Shown: positions 14,301-29,300, counted from the stretch's first letter. The stretch: 64,000 nt of DNA from Holothuria scabra (GCA_037179385.1 CM074188.1:25313318-25377317); one strand, 5' to 3'. The notes: a model not told the origin generated them from the sequence alone. Translations and numbers: made by a program.

Positions 14301-17300
14301 CCAGAATAATTCTGTTTTTTGGAGAAAAATCTGGCATTCTGTTTTTTCTTGTCAAATTCTGTTTTTTTCTTCAAAATTCTGAATTATAGGCTCATTTACC
14401 ATACATAGTGATATGCATTGATAAGTTTGCAGTTTGCACTTCTAAGTTCTGCTTAATAAGCCATACATGTTCACGGTTGTTTTGTAAGATTCTGTTTTTT
14501 GCTGGAAATTCTGTTTTTTTGCCATTTGAGTTCCTTTTTTTGGTTTGACAAGGTTGGCAGCTCTGCCCATGTAACTGAAGAACCCATGCTTTGCCACATG
14601 TGACATGTTTCCCAAAACTTGGGGGAAGAAAGAAAGAATGTTAATCTGACTGTTGTTTTGTAAATAATGCACAAACGTTTAAGAGTAGAAACTACCTGTC
14701 ATGTCAATGAGTACTCTTGGCTTTCACTTTATTAATACTTAGGCTGTTTCCTCCACATTCTAGGGAAAGAATGTCCAATCGAGAGGATGAATGCAAGCCA
14801 AAGATTAATTTTAGGTCTATTAAGGACCCTTAGATACAAGTCATACCCATAACCCTCCACCCCCAAAACATAAAAAAAAATAAAAAAAAAATAAAGAGTT
14901 AAACACACTAGTGTTGTATAGGCAGGGAAGAGAGATAACTGCCCTTTGAATGAAGAAGAAAAAAAACCAAGAAGAAAAAAAATACAACCGTTTATCAAAG
15001 CTACTGACCATGAAATAGCAGAAGAGGAAGACAATGATGGTGACAGTGGAGGCCGCAAAAGGAGGAGGGGGAGCTGGTAAAATGTTAGTTGAACCTGGGA
15101 ATGACAGTGTATGAGTGTGTGAGTTATTGTTGCGAATCCAATCGAAAAGTTTGAAGGGAGCGAGAGGTGTTCCACCTTACTTTCAGAGAAAGGTTATGCA
15201 GGGATGAGCTTTTTCCGTGAATTCGCAGATTTCTGTAATTATTTTTCCTGCCTCCGTGATTTACCTTCCCTGGTTTTGGTGGTTTTCTGACAGCATTATT
15301 TTTCAGTGGGTCGTCGCGCTTGTACTGTAACTTGCCGGTACTATTACTCGCGTTACCACTGCAAGCTCCAACATTGCTTATCCATGAGTGAATTCCACTG
15401 GGGTATTCACAGCGCACAGGGAGTTGGAATTCTTCCTGTCAAAGTGAATCATGTTTATCATGCACTATGCGCACGTTGGTAAGTTCCGTACATAAATCTG
15501 TGCTTCTGTAAATTGTCACGCTCATCAGCACTTGACTGTATCAATCATGCATGATGCATGCATGTGCTGTGATGGATTGGAAAAATGAGTCGGTTGCTAG
15601 TAAAGTTATTGCAACAGTTTAAAATAAATGGTCTTGGATAGTGAAAGAACTTCGTCAGATATCGAAAAGTGAAAGTCTAAAGTGAACTGGAAATGCGGTG
15701 TAATTGTGAAACATTTTGGCAATTTCATTCGAAAGATGAGCAACTTAATAAGAGCATAGGCCTAGCCTAGGCCCACTTAGGTACATACTACATGTAGTGT
15801 TAGTTAGATGGAGTTAGATGGAGTTTTATGGCCCAGTTTCCAACCTCTTGGTTCAAGTCGAACTGGCCACTGCCTTTTTTCCAATTGTGCCTCACTTGCT
15901 TGTTTCCCCTACTCCATTGCTTATGTGGAGCATCACGCAAAGGGCAGTAGGTTCCTTTTTTAGTCTTTGGTATGACTCAACCTAGGAAGCGAACCCTAGT
16001 GAACGTTAGGCCTAATGTTATACAACATGATAACGTTAGTTGTTACAACTTAACATTAGAGATAGCCCAAGGTTTTCTAATCAGGATTTATGGACATCTT
16101 GACCACTAAGACATGTTTAACAGTGATTGAAGAACTGTTCAACTGGACATGCTTAAGTGTAGGCTGGGCCTACTTAGGGCCTAGGCATAGCTTAGGCTAG
16201 GCCTATTTTGACTGAAAACTTTCCTTGGAGTGTTTTATTTTAGGTGACTGATTAAAATAGGCTTTCAAGTGATGTCTTGAATATTTTATTTTCTCAGAGC
16301 TTCCGCAGGCTTCGCCCCCTGGACCCCCACTGGGGCTTCCCCCTGGACCCCACCAGGGGCTCTAAGGTGGGCTCCTGGACCCCCTCTGTTAAAGTGTCGC
16401 GCTTCGTGCTCTGACTGACATCTTCGGCGTCAGTCATGTATCTTCAGCAAAGTTCAGTGTTTTTTTTTCAGACCAGGCTCATTCCTGGTTATGCCAAATA
16501 TTATAAAAATAGTTTTGCTGAAGTCAATTATCATGTACAGAATTATGACATGATTGAGAAAAGCAATCATTTCATCATCACTTCATCATCATTTCAGTGG
16601 TATGAGACAGTTTTATGACATATGCTGATGCATTTGGTAGTAGTCATGGCAGCATTTAAATAGTACGTTTTGGTACGTCTTTCTATTTAACCTGTAAATA
16701 TTTTAGTAGAATTTCGACTTTTCCAAACTGTGTCATGTTCTCATCAAGTGGTATAAGAAAGAATTTGATCTGATCAACTCAAAGCTACTTGGATTGTGTT
16801 GTTTGTTTTTTCTCCTGGCCCTTAATTCTTTAGATTGAAAAGTAAAGTTATGTGTTGTAATCCAGCTGGAGTGGTGCAACATGTTGCAGACTTCTTATAA
16901 AATTGTGAGCATCCTTAAAAGTTCCTTGGTTGTTTTGACCATGTGTCTGTCTAATTTTGGATCATATCGTAGCAGTTTCCAGATCATTGATACAGTGAGA
17001 AAACACAGGACATGTCATAAAATGTATGATATGCACCTTTCATCTAGAGATAATTAATCCCATGACTGTTTATATCACATCAAAGAATAGTGCATGTTTG
17101 AAGGTCACAACATGAATGCCGTATGTTGTACATTATTTATTGTGTGAAGTCTTCAGTTCTATCTAATATCAACATTCTAACATTCAGTTCATCATAATAT
17201 TTATCGCTAATCATCCATAGAACTATAACATCTTATAAAACGATATCAGCTTTGATTTAATTGAGACAAAAGATCGTGATCATCCCCATGGACAGTCATG

Positions 17301-20300
17301 GTTTAGAAACTGAAGCTAAAAACAGATGTGTAAATGCTTTCTCAATCAGTTTGCTTTCAACTGGAGATGTTTACAATTAGCTACAGTTGTCAACAAAAGT
17401 GATGAGACAAAACAAGCTAAACCAGCAGGGAGATCCCCTTCCCCCTGTTTGCCCCACTGTCATGTGCAACATTGTTTCTTCCAGAAGGGAGAGGGGACAT
17501 ATATTCCCCTCCTTTTCTTTTCCAGGGGAAGGTGGGTAAAATCCCTCCGTTTTATTTCCATAAGAATGTATAGAAAATGGTCAATGTCTTAGTTTCTTTC
17601 TTATAAAGAGGACACTTTTCCAGCAATGTTTAAACTTGCGTAAATAAATGGCCTTTAAACTCTTTAAATTGCACCTTACAGGGGCCTTGAAGCAAGTCTT
17701 TGTTCCCCTGAACCCACTCATAGCTTAAGCTTAGGGCAGCATCAATTTGAACTATTGGTTTAGCATTAATAAATTTCCCTCTTTTTCATGTTTCTGTTGG
17801 AATCCCAGTGCAATGTTGCAGCAGCCCAGAGTGTTTTGAAACTTCAACATTGATAAAGGGTGGGGTTGTCCCATGTATTGTCATCAAGTATTGTACATAG
17901 TATATTTTAATTTCAACGCTTAAAGTTACAGTATGTCGTGTTAGAGGACACAAGTCATGTCCAGGAGGTCTGTTGGGTAACCGTTTGCATGCATTGCACT
18001 GTATTGGATAATAGCGTTGACATTCAATTATTAGGCTACTAGAAAGTCAATTTATCCAATAAACGAATTGAAACATGAAAAAGACACTTGTGCCTTTGGA
18101 TGCCACGTGTGTATCTCATTTGTGCAAGCCCACCTTTGTTCACTGCCAACCATACCATACTATAACCTGCTTTCTGATTAGTCCCTGAAGGAAGTATCTA
18201 GTAGGCTTTTTTGTCCCTCAGACAGACAGTCTCTGTTTAAGAGGAACAAATGTGACTAGACTTTTCACAGCATTTTCTTTTTCAAAGCTCACCTTTGTAA
18301 TGATAGCTGTGATCGTAAATAGGATTTTGTTTGAAACAAGAAGCTGAACTGATAGCCTTAGGGAACTGTATGCACTATTATTTGCAGAGTAATCAAATCA
18401 ATTGAGTCCACCCTCTATAGGTCAGTAAGTAGATCATGCAACCTTTAAGTGATATAATTTGTAACAAAAGGTGTGAGTTTGATTGTAAATATGAATTTAA
18501 GCTTTGGATGTGACCTGGGAAGGATCTGGCATGCTTAACTGCTGTTAATGAACGAATTTAGAAGTAGGCCAGTTATATGAACTTAGTTTATAAAAGTGTC
18601 TTGCTTTTTTGTACTTTAAAAGCTCAAATAGAGGCCAGTTGTTGTTGAGTCCCTCAATGCTCTCACCTTTTACTATAAGTTTACACCAAGTCCCTGTTTG
18701 ATGAACGCTGTTCAACCCAGACTGTAAATACAATCCACATATTTGACCAAGATTCTATTGTAGAGCAGGATGTAAGAGATGACCTGAACTGGCTTTGCAC
18801 TGTCTAACTAGGAGGCCATAAGGAGAGTGTTTTCTGCCTTTGTAATTTTATAGGCATGGGGGAGATGATAATGACTACAGGGAGTAGAAATACAGGTGTT
18901 TGATTGTACTGTTCACATACTTGATATGTGTGACTGATGATGTGGGTAATGTTACACATTCCATGTTTTGAGGGCACTGTTCTACTGATGATAAATGGCA
19001 AATGTTACTTTTTGTTCCCTTCATGCTGTAACTTTGCTTCTTAAGAATTGAACACATACACCCCATGAGACCAAAGGCAGTGTGGGGTATAACTGGTATC
19101 CAACTTTGTTACATGATCTGTGCCCCCAATTGTTTACACTGCATGGAAAGCAATTTTGCCAATTAGCACATACTTGACTGACCTGTTGGCAAACTCCAAA
19201 TGTTGTGCAACTTTTTGTGTGTTTATGTATATCAGGTACTCTCAATCCATTGATTAGATGTGAAACCTGACTATACCAAGTGTGCATACAGTGTACTTCA
19301 TTATCTGAGGCAATAAGATATAACCAAGCAAGGAATTGAGGATGTTTCAAAAAGTAAGAAGGAAAGTTTCATCATGTTTACTGTGTTTTCTAACTTTGAT
19401 TACAGTTTTGTGGTTTGCCAAACATAAGAAGTGTAGCATTGTCACTTTCAATGAGAGTGTTACACTGCTTAGTACTGCCATGATGTTTAAAAGTGTTAGA
19501 TACATTGACATTTGTTGCTATTATAATGATCAGTATTTCCCTATCACTATCATCATGTGATTTTCACTACCATGATAGTGTTACATATCCACTTCAATAA
19601 TGTAGTGTCCGAATTTTACCTTGGGGTAATATTGTAGGAAATAACTAGTATTATGGGGAACGGCAAAAACTGGGGGAAAGTGTGGTATGATGGTGTTTTT
19701 CACTAGTGATAGTAATGTCACCCAGTTTTATCAGCATTCCCTGATCACTATTAACTGTGTTGACTTTTTATTAAACGCTTTCTCAAACATAGATCAAAAA
19801 ATTTGGTGTGTCCCTTTTTAGCCCAAAACCATTAATTGCCATCACTAAAAATTATGCATACTCAATTCTCCTATTCTCCTCCAAATCCAATTCCAAATCT
19901 TCTATTGAATTCTAATGGTACCTCGCAGTATGATCTAGTGAAGTATTATGAAACCCATTCATTATAATCATGGCAATTTAAAGTGTACGTCAAGTCAAAA
20001 AATTCAAAAATATACATTGAAGAGCATGAAAAGTGAATTCTAACGGTTCACCTTCCATCTTCATAGGACATTCCTGAGTTGAGGTACAAAATGTTGAAGT
20101 TTATTCACTTAAAACAAATTGGTCCATTGTGCAATAATTTGTGACTTTCTTGTTTCACAACTCACATAACCTGCTTTGTTTCCCTTTAAAATTAAAAATG
20201 TTTTCATGACCTTGAACATTTCCTGTTTGCTTGCATAGCATGTTGCACAGAGAGGGCTTAATTAATTACATCACCCTATAAGAGTAAGACTGCTATCACA

Positions 20301-23300
20301 CCTTGGTACAGGGTGCAGTAGCTTTCAGAAAAACAAAGAAATAAAAAGGTTGTAATTTGTGTAGTACAACAATGACATCACAAATTATTGCATAATGTAC
20401 CATTTTAAGTTGAGTGAATAAATTTCAACAATTAATATTTCAGCTCAGGAATGTCCTATGAAGATGGAAGTTGGACTGTTAGGATTTATTTTTCATGGTC
20501 TTTAACATATGTTTTTGATTTTTTTTACTTGAGATACCTGTACACTTGAAGTCACCATAGAGCATACACACATTTTGTGATCTTTGTGTGTAGTGGTGGA
20601 GTAAAAGTGTTCAAGTGAGTGCTAATTTATTTCTTGTTTTTCTTTCTTTTTTGGGGGGCCTGGTATCTTTTTCTGAATTTGGTTCTCCTTTACATTTTCT
20701 CAATAAACAGAGGACTAACAAGTAACAATGTTTTTCTGCATTTTGTCAAAGCTTTCTTCAGAAGCTGCTACACAAGACATACATTTACATTATCTAGGTG
20801 TATATTACACATAATTAACCTACGTTTTAAGTTTCTTATTCTTACATACATGGCTGATAATAAATTAGGCTTTTCTTCTGGTTTAATTACAACTATTCAG
20901 TGAGCAATTTTCCTCCTGAATTTCATCCGAGGATCAATTATATGTAGATAACACGCACTTGTAGTTAAAGTCACTGATGTTCAAGCAAGAAAAAGCAGGC
21001 AATATCATAAAACTGATACAAATTTACCTAATCAATAAGGTGTTCCAGTATTGTTCATTCTCCTTCATATTGACATAAAGCTTGCGAGACATACTCAGCT
21101 AAAGAAATGATGCATACAGTATGGAATAGAAGCAGACTTTCCTTTCTTGGTAGTGTATAGTTCATTATTCTAGGACTTTGTCTCGATTGTTATAAAATAT
21201 TCATGTGATGGATTGAGTGGTGATACATCAATGCAGAATAGATGACAAACTACAGTAGGAAGGCCAAGGAGTGCTTATGTAGCACAGGAATTCATCCGTA
21301 GCTGCAATGTCCCTGTTGTGGACACTGACCTCTTACTATCAAGGCGAGTATTCTGTATAAATAGACCAGTTCAAACTAAAGTGTGCATTGGTGCGTGACC
21401 TCTCTGTTCAGGTCAACTGGTAACAAAACATCAACATTGCTCAATACCGTTAAATGAAGAAACTTCGAACTTGTCTGTTGATGGAAAATGGCACATGAAT
21501 ATGGTACAAACAAATACTCATTCCCATTCCCAACCAATAACCTCTGGCAATAGACCTTGTGCATTGATGATGCACTACCATCATCCTTTGGGCAGAACAA
21601 TGGAACACATGACCATTCGCATAATAATTCCTCCCACACTTGTAGCAGACAATGCATGTATTTAACCGGTTGACAGATCAGCTGTCTGCATTTTTCTGTG
21701 TTGGTTTCTTTTACCCCCAAAGGAGGGCGTACTTTCCGCTCTGTGACATCATATGCATAAGGTCTTTACTTTCGTTTTCCCTGGTAAGTCCTTCCTGTGA
21801 CACCCTTGGCAAATTTTGTTTTAATTTTCACACTAAGCATTATTTTTACAGAAGAAAATGGTTGAAAAGTTTCCTTTTATTGATAAGTTTCATCAAAAAT
21901 TTGAAGTCACCTTACTGGTTAAAAATATTTAAATGATTCAAAAAAATGTCCTGCTCTTTTAAATCAAGGATTTTGTGTTAAATTTTTGAGTTGCACAGAG
22001 ATATTTGTTTTAGACTCGTCAATCATGCTTTGTTTCCAAGCAGCTCATTGAGTTGGTTCGTGAAGTTCAACAAATTTTTCCAAACCTGTTAATTTTCCTT
22101 CACGTACCAATGACAAATGGTCAAACTTAGACAATTCCCACAGGCCAACATAAAAATAACTCTTCTATGAGTGAGTATACTAAACAGTTCAGTTTGATTT
22201 TTAAAAATTTGTGACCATTTTTGTGACCATATTTAGTGATTAGTATGTAAAAATAATCATAAAATTTAATGAGAACAGATGGAGAAAAAAAAAGATTCTC
22301 TATCAAAAATATTACACTTCACAAGAAGTATAAGCATTTCATTGTTTGAATGTAAAACAAGTCATTCATGAATCCAAAGTTATTATCTTTTTGTGAGCTT
22401 TTTAATTTTTGAAAAACATAACCTAGCTCTGTTTTGAACTGCATTATTCTATTGAACCCAGGGTTCTACAAATCCCACGCCCGACAGCCCAGGGCAAGTA
22501 AAGTATGACCCGGACAAGTGAACTGCTCAATATTGTAGCCCGCCGGGCAAGCAGCACAGAAGTGTTCTTCGCATAGAAATTCAATGGCTAGTACTAGATA
22601 ATTAGATATGGACTAACTGCATATTCATGCGGACAAGTAGGCTTTGGGAATCCCTAGCCCGATGGACAAGTAATAAAAAACAAATTTGTCAAAGCCTGAT
22701 TGAACCATTCACTATTACATCATGCACTGGTTGGCATTGAGAATGTGCAGGAACAACAAACAAATATGCATGCATTTTAGGTTTTGTGCGTGCAACGATC
22801 TCGCATTTGCACGCAGAACGTAGATTAATTGAGATCTATGTTTCATTGGGAGGAAAATCTGTGCGCACCTAATCAACTCTGTTGCCAAGCAGTTGTGATG
22901 CCATTGTTTGAAAAAATGAATGAGTCTATTAGTGATGTCCTTACAATTACAGTATATGAAAACTTGCTGTTTTCAAACAAAATATTTCCAGTTGATGAGG
23001 ATTAATACAGTCACCATGATGAAATAGAAGACTTTTAAACTTTTCTCTTGAACACAAATAATTATAATGGACTTTAGAACAATGGTGCAAGAGTCCATGG
23101 AAAGTATTGTTACAATTGAAGGTCATTCCTTATACTTTATATGCAAATATCAATGATTCTGTATTATATTCTGTAATATAAAGTATATAAAGTGCGTATT
23201 CCACATTTTTACATTACTGGAGGTGCATAAATTAGATTATGAATATGCATAAATTAGATTAGAATGAATAGTTTTTCACCCCGAGAGCAGGATGGGGGAG

Positions 23301-26300
23301 GGGTGGTAGGACCCATTTTAAGAAATATTACATTTATTTCTGCTTATATAAAGAGTAGTCATTCCAGCTATTAACTTTTTTTTACCTCTGTTAAAAGCAC
23401 AAGTGTTAGACATAAAGAAGGTATTTTAAAGGATGTCTGCTTTTCATATATTACAGTCTCTACAGTTGAAGTACTTGTTTCCCAGCCTACCCCTCTTTCT
23501 TTACTTACAAATAAATTGCTTTTACATTGAGAGTAAGGTTTGAACCCCAAGTGTCATACCATCTTTACTGCTCATAACTGATATTAGCTCTAATGTGTCT
23601 CTAACCTGAAGCAATAAGTCCTGAGCAATTGGATTCTGACGAGCTGGTCAAGTAGCAAACCCAGGGAAAAAAACATCAGGTTAATTCATGGGAGGATGAT
23701 TCGAAGAAATGAAAGGTATCAAAGGAAACCCCTGTGCGGGGCTCAGCTGTGGAGGTTGCTCTAGCTTGAACAGTTTAAAAGGGGGTCTTGGCCTCTTGCA
23801 TCCTTCACTGTGTCAACTGTATAACACCTGTGTCCTTAGAGAAATGTAATGACACTTTGGTTGCTATTACATTTACCATCTTGAAAAGGAAAATTTGGCT
23901 TTCAGATAGTTTGTATAGTAAGTCTAGCTCAATAGCCAAAAGAAGAAGAAAAATATCCTACAGCATTTATTTTTCTTTGGCCTATGTTTTGGTTTTCTTT
24001 TTCCATAAGCATGAATTTGTGTTTGGTTTTTTTTTTTTTCATTTCAGAAGTAGCCTTAATTTCTGTGCAGAATTCAACTGTATGAAATGTAAAATTGCAA
24101 TCCAATGATTAAAACTCTGTGGGATTGTATTGTGTTATGCATTACCAGTTCAGCGTGTTGGTCACAAGACAAGACCTTTGGGGTGGGGTCAAAATGTCTG
24201 CCTGTTCAGTATCAAATGTTTACGTCACCCATGAAATGTTTAGCCTTCTTTAATGAAAGTTTCTTCATGTTGACAGTGATCTAAATCTACCGACATGTAC
24301 AGAGAATAATTTATCTGGTATCAAACCACATTTTGCTGCACAAAAAAGACATATTGCTACCCATTCAAAATTGACGTTGTGCATGATGCTCCGCATAAGC
24401 AGTGGATTAGGGGAAAACAAGCCAGTAAGCCACAACTGGAAAAAAGGCTGTGTCGGGCTCGACTTGAACCAGTTGGTTGGAAACTGGGTCGTAAAACTTT
24501 TATCTAACTAACTACACATACAAAATTGTGTAGCATATTTTTTCTGATAAAAATATGGGTTTTAATGTTTTTGAGATAGACGAGACTCGAAACTGCAAAA
24601 TTGCTATGCAAATTTTGGGACATTAAATTATTCCCTGATGTACAATTTCCAAGTTTGGGGATATTGATTTGTCACTCTCAAACTTCAGAAGCAGTTCCTA
24701 AAAGAATAGTCCAGACCCACATTTATTTTTGATATATTACTTATTCCTAACATTCTGGTGAAATTTTCATTCAATTTCAATGTTCAGTTCTCAAGATAAT
24801 GAGCATAGGAAATTGTCACTTTGCAGGACTTGTAGAAAAAAAGGCAATTTAGTTGGAATTGTGAGTAGATTGTAGTGTCCAAAATTGTTCACTGTAGTTT
24901 TCTCTTTAGCCATCAAATTTGGTCTAAATGAGTATGCTAGCTAGATGGGGTTTAATGACACACCAACAGAATGATTTATATAGTGTCAACAAGATGAAAA
25001 AGGAATTTTAACGTTCGATGAAATGTACTGGGGGGGAGGGGGGAGGTAGGGGATACCGCAGGACTGTAGGTGGGTAAAGTATTGAATATACAAGTCCTCC
25101 CCTTAAGTTGCCTTTATGACAGAGGGGGAACACAAAGGTACAGTATGTTCTGTAACCTTCCAGTCCACAGGGGCAGGGATGTAGCTAGCCAAATTTTAGT
25201 GATGGGTAATTGTCTGTTCTTGGAAAAGCACCTCATCCCACCTCATGGCATCCACCCAGTTATTCAGCCATTGTTTTTCGTGTTTACCTCATTTTATCTT
25301 AGGGAGTGAATTTGGGGCTAGCTTTAGGTTTGATTAGTCAGATTTGTTGCAGGTGGGAAGAGATGTATTTTCCTGGAGTGCTGGGTGGGAATTTAGAGAG
25401 CTGGGTGTCACTGCCCAGCACCACCCACTGAAGCCATGTCCTTGCACAGGGGTAGGTCTACAGTGCAGTAAATGAGAAATGTGTTTTTAAATAGTTACAT
25501 GAAAGATAAAGGTACAATAGGTAGGATTAAGTATTTCCTTTCATTCAAACTATGGCATATTTCATATTTTCAACAGAAAAAAAAGTAATTACTTTAAAAT
25601 GACAAATATCCACCATTATTCAGGTATTGATTATGAATTGTCTGTTATGCTTCTATTTTTAAGACATGTATATCCTACTTCCTTTTTAAGATAATTGCAA
25701 AATTACATAAACGGAGACAGAAGAAACATAAGGCAGGCATGCATGCATTGTAGCAACATGACTTTAATATTACACAGAAGCACTTTTGCTACATGCATCA
25801 GTACCCTTTACACTTTAAATTCATTCAGCCTGTTATTTTTCTCCTGCCGTCTTCTTTGCGACTCTTCTCTCGATAAAAAAATGAAACGATGGACTGCTGT
25901 AGGCACATGGGCAAATGGGAATGTAAGGCTTATGCATTATTAATAATTTGGGGCCAGTCAGAGAATGGTAAAACAAAATATTTCTATCACAGAGGTATGG
26001 GATGATTCGTAGAAATACAGGGTTCTACCATCAATTGTTCATATTTTGATTTTTTTTATGAAGAATGCAAGACTCTATCTTTACTGATGCCCTTTGAGGA
26101 CAACAGAATGAGATTCGGGGAAAAGTCCATTTGCTGCCTTTTATGGTGATGTAAATATGAAATGGCTTTAAATGTTGAAATACGTTACTACTATATAGCT
26201 GTACTGTAGTGGCGGATCCTTAGGCTTTAAGAACATCATTGATTCAGTGCTACTGGACATGATTGTGTCATTTGAAAAATAAAGTATTTGTTTCTTTGTG

Positions 26301-29300
26301 GCTAAATTTGGATATGATTAGTTACTGTATGTTGTCATTTTATTTAAAATAGATAGTAACAGAATTATATTTATGTACTTGTTTTTTCTTTCAGTGTGTA
26401 TCATATTTGACCATGAAATACTTGATCAGCCATTGCATGGTTGCTTAGGGGAGAGTCATTTATCTAACTGGGCAGTATGGGCAGTTGGGCACAGGAAATA
26501 GACCTATTCCCAAATAGCAATTACAAAGGATTGTGGGATAGAGTTTTGGTGTTTGTCATTTTTGTCAATGGCATTTTACTGTGGTGAAAATTGATGCACA
26601 CCCAAAACTATATCCCACAATTCATTGTAATTGCTATTTGGAAATGGGTCTATACATAACTTGTCTGACTTGGCATATCTCCCAGTTACATAAATGACTC
26701 TGCCTGTAAAGGATTGATGCTAAACATGGTCAGATGCAAGTTATGTGTATTAACAGTGTGGTTTGTAACTTTTTGTGTCATTTCAGGAAAGTGTTCCACA
26801 GAAATGTACTTATTATTATGTGAACATATGTATTTTGTAATTTCTTTTTTCTTTTACCTCAAAAACCTTTCCAGTGAATACTTACTGCAGCTGCTGTGAT
26901 AGATGAGAAACCAAATTTCCAAAGTGAACACAATTGTAAAAAAACTCCTTTCAAGTTCTTGGTTTTGTAAATTCTTTTCAGCACCTTTGCTAGAAGTCAA
27001 AATAAAAGGGAAAAAATGACCTGCTTTATAATCTTTATTAATTATGAGTGTTGTTGTAGAGTACGTATTACAGTAAAGTAAGAATGAATAAACTAGTATT
27101 ATACAAGATTGTTATTTCTGAAATATACTTGTTGCAATAGTGCCGCTTGAATTTGTGTATTTGGTTTTAGCCTGTAAGAGTTTTAGTGTGAAATGTTGCT
27201 TGGGGTCCACAATTCATTTACTTTTTTCCTTAAAGGTGAGAAGGAAAAAACTAAACTGAACGTTTTTAGACATTTTCTTATCTAAGGATGTCAGAAATAT
27301 ATAGATCTGTATTATTTTATTCAACCAATGTCATGTTAGAAGAGTGTTTATTTAAATTTTGAAGAAAATGAAATCCCTTGAAATAGGCCTTCAGCCAGGG
27401 TTTTGAATTTTGAGAGCCTTGGTTTAATATTACTTACAACAAAATTTATAATCTACATCACAGAGAGATTGCAGCAATTACAAAGCTCATAAAGGCATGT
27501 GAGCACATAGGGAGAATCCCTTTGGAAAGCCAAGTCTTTTAACTTGTACCAAATGGTCATTCAGCAAATGTATTTTGCGGCTCTTGTATTTCTTACCTTC
27601 AGTTGAATATATTAAGAGTCTAACTGCTGTTTTTTACCATCGCTTTTTATTGCCTGTTTCTGAAGTGCTGCAACTTGGTCTTTCTACAGTATATTACGTT
27701 TCAACCATCTCAAAGATGGCCGTAGGTATTGTTCGCTTAAAGCCTGCCTGGAAATATTGTTGTCTTTGACACTATCATCCCTAACTTTAAATATTTCTTC
27801 TTTCAAAATGTAGTTACTATTTTTAAATAGTAACTACAGTTACTAGTTTTTAATTTAAAAATCTTGTACGTATCAAAGTAAATTTCAATATCACACTCCC
27901 ATACACTATTCCTACCATGAGATATTTTAAGGTCATTTAGCTGTGTGAACTATGTAAGTTTAGAGTTGAAATTTTAAACAACTTTGTCTATGGGACTGTG
28001 TTTCTCCATTTGTCTAAAAACATCATAGGAGATTACAATGTCGCGTTCTTAGATGTGTCACTGTCTGAAGTACGCTCTTGTATTCATGCCCCTGGCATTT
28101 AGGTAAAATTTAACTTTTAAAATTTGGCAGAGAATCGTGAAGCATTGAAGTACAGCAATGCAATGCAATGCTTTCCCTCAGGTAATGCTTGCTGTATGCA
28201 GTAGGTGTCTTTCTTTGAATGTCTGACAATCTGTGTGATGACTTGCAAACATATTGCCTTTGTTGAAGCACAATACAGCTAGTGAAGGCCTTGAGTTTTA
28301 GATTTTCTAGGTGAGCTTTAAATCACACTCCTCAGGAAATTAAGGACTGGTTATGTGTGTTTTTTTTTATTAAACTGTAGATTTATGTAGGTCCCCATTC
28401 TTCAATAGAGGGAGTGTGCACCTGTTGCCTGGTTGCTTCCTGGACCTACCACTGAGTAGGACCCTAGCTATGCCTTGCTTGCAACTCTGTTGTTATTCTT
28501 ATATAATATGATATAATAGCAGATATATATTATCCATATTCTGTGTCAGCTTTGTATGTTCACATCTTTGCATATTTAAAAAATATAGAGTGCCTGCTGT
28601 ACAAGTCCACTCCTTTAAAGAACAAGGAAGTGGGGGGGGGATGTCATGGCTGAGTTGGAAGTAAAAAATGATTATTGGGCTTTTTTGCACAAATTTGTCC
28701 TCTAATAAAACTATGTTAAAATTACCTGGCCAAAGGTAAGATAGTTTTCAAAGCCTAGCTTGGTTGTTGCAAAGATTTTGATTCCTACATCACTGTATGA
28801 ATATCTGTTCATTACTTCTAAATCTACTTTGATTTTCGCAGTCGTTGGAAGCTTGGGAAGTTGCCACAGAATTAATATTACAGAGAGAAGCTATACTGTC
28901 AAACCTAGAAGCATTTGAAAGATTTGCATCAGACCCAGACAGATTCTTTCAGAAAGGTAGGAGATGGTTTTATTTCAAACTAGAATTTTTTGTTTGATTC
29001 TTGTCACAGAATGCTACCTTGGAATTGTTTCATGTGATTTAAAATCTTAGAGGGGGTGTCTGCTGAATATTAAACAGAGTAACTTGTACTAAACACGACA
29101 AAATTTTGCACAGGATTTATCACTCATATATTGAGTTTAAAAGTAGTAAGTCGTTCTGTGTTATTGTTTTTTTTTTTTTTTTTTTGTGGTCTCTGGTTTC
29201 TGCTGTTGAGGAAGTGGCCTATTTGGTACAATATTTTGAATTTTTGGCTCCCACCTCTCTCTGTAAATTGAGATATGTTTGTATTTTTATGATATTTGTG

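Noticed and set aside
14732..15175. 147-codon minus-strand frame rich in Leu, Ser and Phe
   Set aside because: It is the complement of a purine-rich tract (GAAGAAGAAAAAAAA region), which gives such residues by composition alone.
16061..16205. Bacterial-type inverted repeats around TAGGCCTA words
   Set aside because: Short, irregular and without loop structure; a low-complexity word bias rather than terminators or operators.
21376..21720. 114-codon minus-strand frame in intron 5
   Set aside because: Contains no recognisable domain, and overlapping + strand frames of similar length occur; treated as chance.
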